10,149 nt of DNA from Burkholderiales bacterium (GTDB lineage Bacteria > Pseudomonadota > Gammaproteobacteria > Burkholderiales > Burkholderiaceae_C): NCBI GenBank assembly GCA_005789685.1, contig SXXD01000278.1, positions 1 to 10,149 of the forward strand, read 5' to 3'. Below the pieces are notes generated by a model. That model searched no databases and was not told the origin of the DNA. It saw nothing but the letters and a program-made list of their open reading frames with translations. This document shows, in pieces, positions 6,863 through 10,149 of this stretch. A program made the translations under genes and the position numbers. Within the stretch, counting starts at the first letter, position 1; each line of letters starts with the position of its first letter.

Positions 6863-6891
6863 CTTTTAAGCCTTGAATTGACTTTGGTCAA
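6863..6891 (-). promoter_or_regulatory. Candidate sigma70-like promoter of ppaA
   Basis: On the minus strand TTGACC (6891-6886) is followed after 17 bases by TAAAAG (6868-6863). This would start transcription near 6856 and give a leader of about 55 nt ahead of the ppaA ATG. The -35 box forms one arm of the inverted repeat TTGACTTTGGTCAA at 6878-6891. The -35 match is good and the -10 match poor to moderate. Confidence 0.4.
6878..6891. repeat. Perfect 5-bp inverted repeat TTGAC-N4-GTCAA
   Basis: TTGACTTTGGTCAA is a perfect palindrome of two 5-bp arms around four bases. Its arms equal the inner arms of the PpsR-type site at 6951-6968 but in the opposite order (TTGAC first, then GTCAA). It covers the likely -35 of ppaA and a possible rightward -35 (TTGACT). 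It could be an operator for another regulator, or chance in AT-rich DNA. Confidence 0.35.
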
Positions 6892-6934
6892 AGCTTATTT
6901 TTATCCTACTAAATTAGTCGGGAATTAAATCACC

Positions 6935-6952
6935 TGTAACTAAGTGTTTACG
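6935..6952. promoter_or_regulatory. PpsR-type operator A upstream of bchF
   Basis: TGTAACTAAGTGTTTACG matches the PpsR/CrtJ consensus TGT-N12-ACA at five of six fixed bases, with the last A replaced by G. Its inner bases are also symmetric (TGTAA and TTTAC). It ends 45 bp before the bchF ATG and overlaps operator B by two bases. Confidence 0.6.
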
Positions 6953-6968
6953 TCAATCTAAGTTGACA
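6951..6968. promoter_or_regulatory. PpsR-type operator B upstream of bchF
   Basis: CGTCAATCTAAGTTGACA matches TGT-N12-ACA at five of six fixed bases, with the first T replaced by C. The inner arms GTCAA and TTGAC are a perfect inverted repeat. It shares the two bases CG at 6951-6952 with operator A, and that sharing accounts for the single mismatch in each. Its right end TTGACA is also a perfect -35 hexamer. Confidence 0.6.
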
Positions 6969-6991
6969 ATTTCAGAAAGAGGTAATAAATT
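6963..6991 (+). promoter_or_regulatory. Candidate bchF promoter (TTGACA-N17-TAAATT)
   Basis: A perfect -35 TTGACA (6963-6968) is followed after 17 bases by TAAATT (6986-6991), a four-of-six -10. Transcription would then begin at about the bchF ATG (6998). An alternative is TTGACT (6878-6883) with TATCCT (6902-6907) after 18 bases, which would place the operators downstream of the start. The sequence does not decide between them. Confidence 0.35.
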
Positions 6992-6997
6992 GCCTTC

Positions 6998-8847
<1,850 letters not shown>

Positions 8848-8860
8848 AGGAAGCAGAGCC

Positions 8861-10149
8861 ATGCAACTCACACTCTGGACTTACGAAGGACCTCCCCATG
8901 TGGGCGCCATGCGCATCGCTACAGCCATGGAAGATGTGCATTACGTGTTGCATGCGCCGCAGGGCGATACCTATGCAGACTTGTTATTCACCATGATCGA
9001 GCGTTTGCAAAAACGCCCGCCAGTGACTTACACCACGTTTCAAGCGCGTGATTTGGGTGGTGATACCGCAGAACTTTTTAAAACTGCAGCACGCGAAGCC
9101 TATGAGCGTTTCTTACCCAAAGCCATGTTGGTGGGTTCATCGTGTACCGCTGAATTGATTCAAGACGATCCCGGTGGTTTGTGCAAGGCCTTGAACTTGC
9201 CTGTGCCCGTGGTGGCTTTGGAATTGCCTTCGTACCAGCGCAAAGAAAACTGGGGCGCCTCAGAGACTTTTTACCAACTGGTTCGCAACTTGGCTTTGCC
9301 AGCTGATCAGATTGAGAAGACACAAAGCAGCAAACCGCGGTGCAATATCTTGGGCCCTGCCGCTTTGGGCTTTAGGCACCGGGATGACCTGACTGAAATT
9401 CGCAAGTTGCTCACAGACATGGGCATTGAAATCAATGTGGTGGCACCGCTGTCTGCAACACCCGCCGATATTGGGCGCTTAGCAGATGCACAGTTCAACG
9501 TAGTTCTCTATCCTGAAATTGCTAACTTGAGTGCACAGTGGCTGCAGCGTCAATTTGGCCAAGCGTTTACCAAAACCATTCCAATTGGCACTGGCGCTAC
9601 GCGCGACTTTGTCCGTGAAGTTGCGCAGCTGGCTGGGCTTGACCCTGAAGCGGCCTTGGCAAAAGCAGAGTCGCGCGCGGCTTGGTATGCGCGCTCAGTT
9701 GATTCCACTTACCTCACCAACAAGCGCGTGTTTGTGTTTGGCGATGCGACGCATGCTGTGGCCGCTGCCAGGGTGGCGGCGCAAGAGATGGGCTTTACGG
9801 TCGTAGGAATTGGTACCTACAGCCGCGAGTTTGCGCGCGAGGTGCGTGATGCGGCCAAGCTTTATGGCGTTGAAGCCTTGATCAGCGACGACTACTTAGA
9901 GATTGAAGCGCGCATTGCAGAATTGAATCCAGAGTTGGTGCTGGGCACGCAAATGGAGCGTCACATTGCCAAACGTTTGGGCGTGCCTTGCGCAGTGATA
10001 TCGGCCCCCGTGCATGTGCAAGATTTCCCAGCACGCTATTCACCCCAAATGGGATTTGAAGGTGCCAATGTGCTGTTTGACACTTGGGTTCACCCATTGA
10101 TGATGGGCTTGGAAGAGCACCTCATTGGCATGTTCCGCGGTGACTCAGA
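8861..10149 (+). CDS. bchB: Dark-operative protochlorophyllide reductase subunit BchB (3' end outside window)
   Basis: BchB is the partner of BchN; its Asp36 completes the cluster ligands and it forms much of the substrate pocket. The visible 429 codons run off the right edge; the family has about 510-530 residues, so roughly 90-100 are missing. The sequence opens with the typical [23 protein letters not shown] region. D36 (QGDTYAD) is present. Other conserved stretches are [14 protein letters not shown] (91-104), [20 protein letters not shown] (280-299) and [27 protein letters not shown] (381-407). D281 in the SVDSTYLT segment may be the family's proton-donating Asp; I assign this from memory. 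The start ATG at 8861 has AAAGGAAG at good spacing, 13 bp after bchN. Confidence 0.97.
   Translation, partial: MQLTLWTYEGPPHVGAMRIATAMEDVHYVLHAPQGDTYADLLFTMIERLQKRPPVTYTTFQARDLGGDTAELFKTAAREAYERFLPKAMLVGSSCTAELIQDDPGGLCKALNLPVPVVALELPSYQRKENWGASETFYQLVRNLALPADQIEKTQSSKPRCNILGPAALGFRHRDDLTEIRKLLTDMGIEINVVAPLSATPADIGRLADAQFNVVLYPEIANLSAQWLQRQFGQAFTKTIPIGTGATRDFVREVAQLAGLDPEAALAKAESRAAWYARSVDSTYLTNKRVFVFGDATHAVAAARVAAQEMGFTVVGIGTYSREFAREVRDAAKLYGVEALISDDYLEIEARIAELNPELVLGTQMERHIAKRLGVPCAVISAPVHVQDFPARYSPQMGFEGANVLFDTWVHPLMMGLEEHLIGMFRGDS

Larger units (their letters stand above)
6802..6997. promoter_or_regulatory. Divergent control region between ppaA and bchF
   Basis: This 196-bp stretch has no gene and serves both directions. 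Leftward it holds the ribosome site of ppaA (AGGAGG just above 6801) and a candidate promoter. Rightward it holds two overlapping PpsR-type operators and one or two weak candidate promoters for bchF. It is AT-rich compared with the flanking genes. Known PpsR/CrtJ systems place their operators over bch promoters in just such regions; the assignment here rests on motif reading only. Confidence 0.8.

Noticed and set aside
6799..6891. Upstream TTG start for ppaA at 6891
   Set aside because: ATG 6801 has an ideal AGGAGG site, and the TTG is part of the likely -35 box; the added 30 residues are not protein-like.
6945..6968. TGT...ACA pair with an 18-base spacer before bchF
   Set aside because: The spacing does not fit the PpsR consensus; the bases are better explained by the two overlapping N12 sites.

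Overview
This window is part of a photosynthesis gene cluster from an aerobic or facultative anoxygenic phototroph, most likely a betaproteobacterium of the Burkholderiales/Comamonadaceae type (Limnohabitans-, Rhodoferax- or Rubrivivax-like). I infer this from the style of the proteins (UvrA, BchP, BchG, PpsR), the gene order ppaA-ppsR next to bchFNB, the use of the BciA-type 8-vinyl reductase, and moderate GC. The taxon is inferred from memory of these families, not from a search.

Layout. A leftward block reads ppaA (6801-5875), ppsR (5841-4375), bchG (4266-3388), bchP (3378-2170), an unnamed 95-residue membrane protein (2173-1886) and bciA (1896-877). Next, in the same direction, comes the 5' part of uvrA (831 to the window edge). 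A rightward block reads bchF (6998-7558), bchN (7555-8847) and the first 429 codons of bchB (8861 to the edge). The two blocks diverge from a 196-bp control region (6802-6997), the only sizeable gene-free stretch. Genes are tightly packed: bchF/bchN, bchP/orf95 and orf95/bciA overlap, and bchG and bchP are 9 bp apart.

Function. Together the genes cover several steps of bacteriochlorophyll a synthesis. BchN and BchB (with BchL, outside the window) reduce protochlorophyllide in the dark, BciA reduces the 8-vinyl group, BchF hydrates the 3-vinyl group, BchG esterifies bacteriochlorophyllide, and BchP reduces the geranylgeranyl tail to phytyl. PpsR is the PAS-domain repressor of such genes and PpaA/AerR is its cobalamin-binding antagonist.

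Regulation. I see PpsR-type operators (TGT-N12-ACA) in two places. A perfect copy lies in front of bchG, overlapping a sigma70-like promoter, with an imperfect copy 8 bp away. In front of bchF there are two one-mismatch copies overlapping by 2 bp. The least explained items are the 95-residue membrane protein overlapping bchP and bciA, the absence of a Shine-Dalgarno sequence plus a C7 run before ppsR, the near-leaderless look of bchG, and the ATG-less N-terminal extension of uvrA. I find no mobile element, CRISPR array, tRNA or rRNA.
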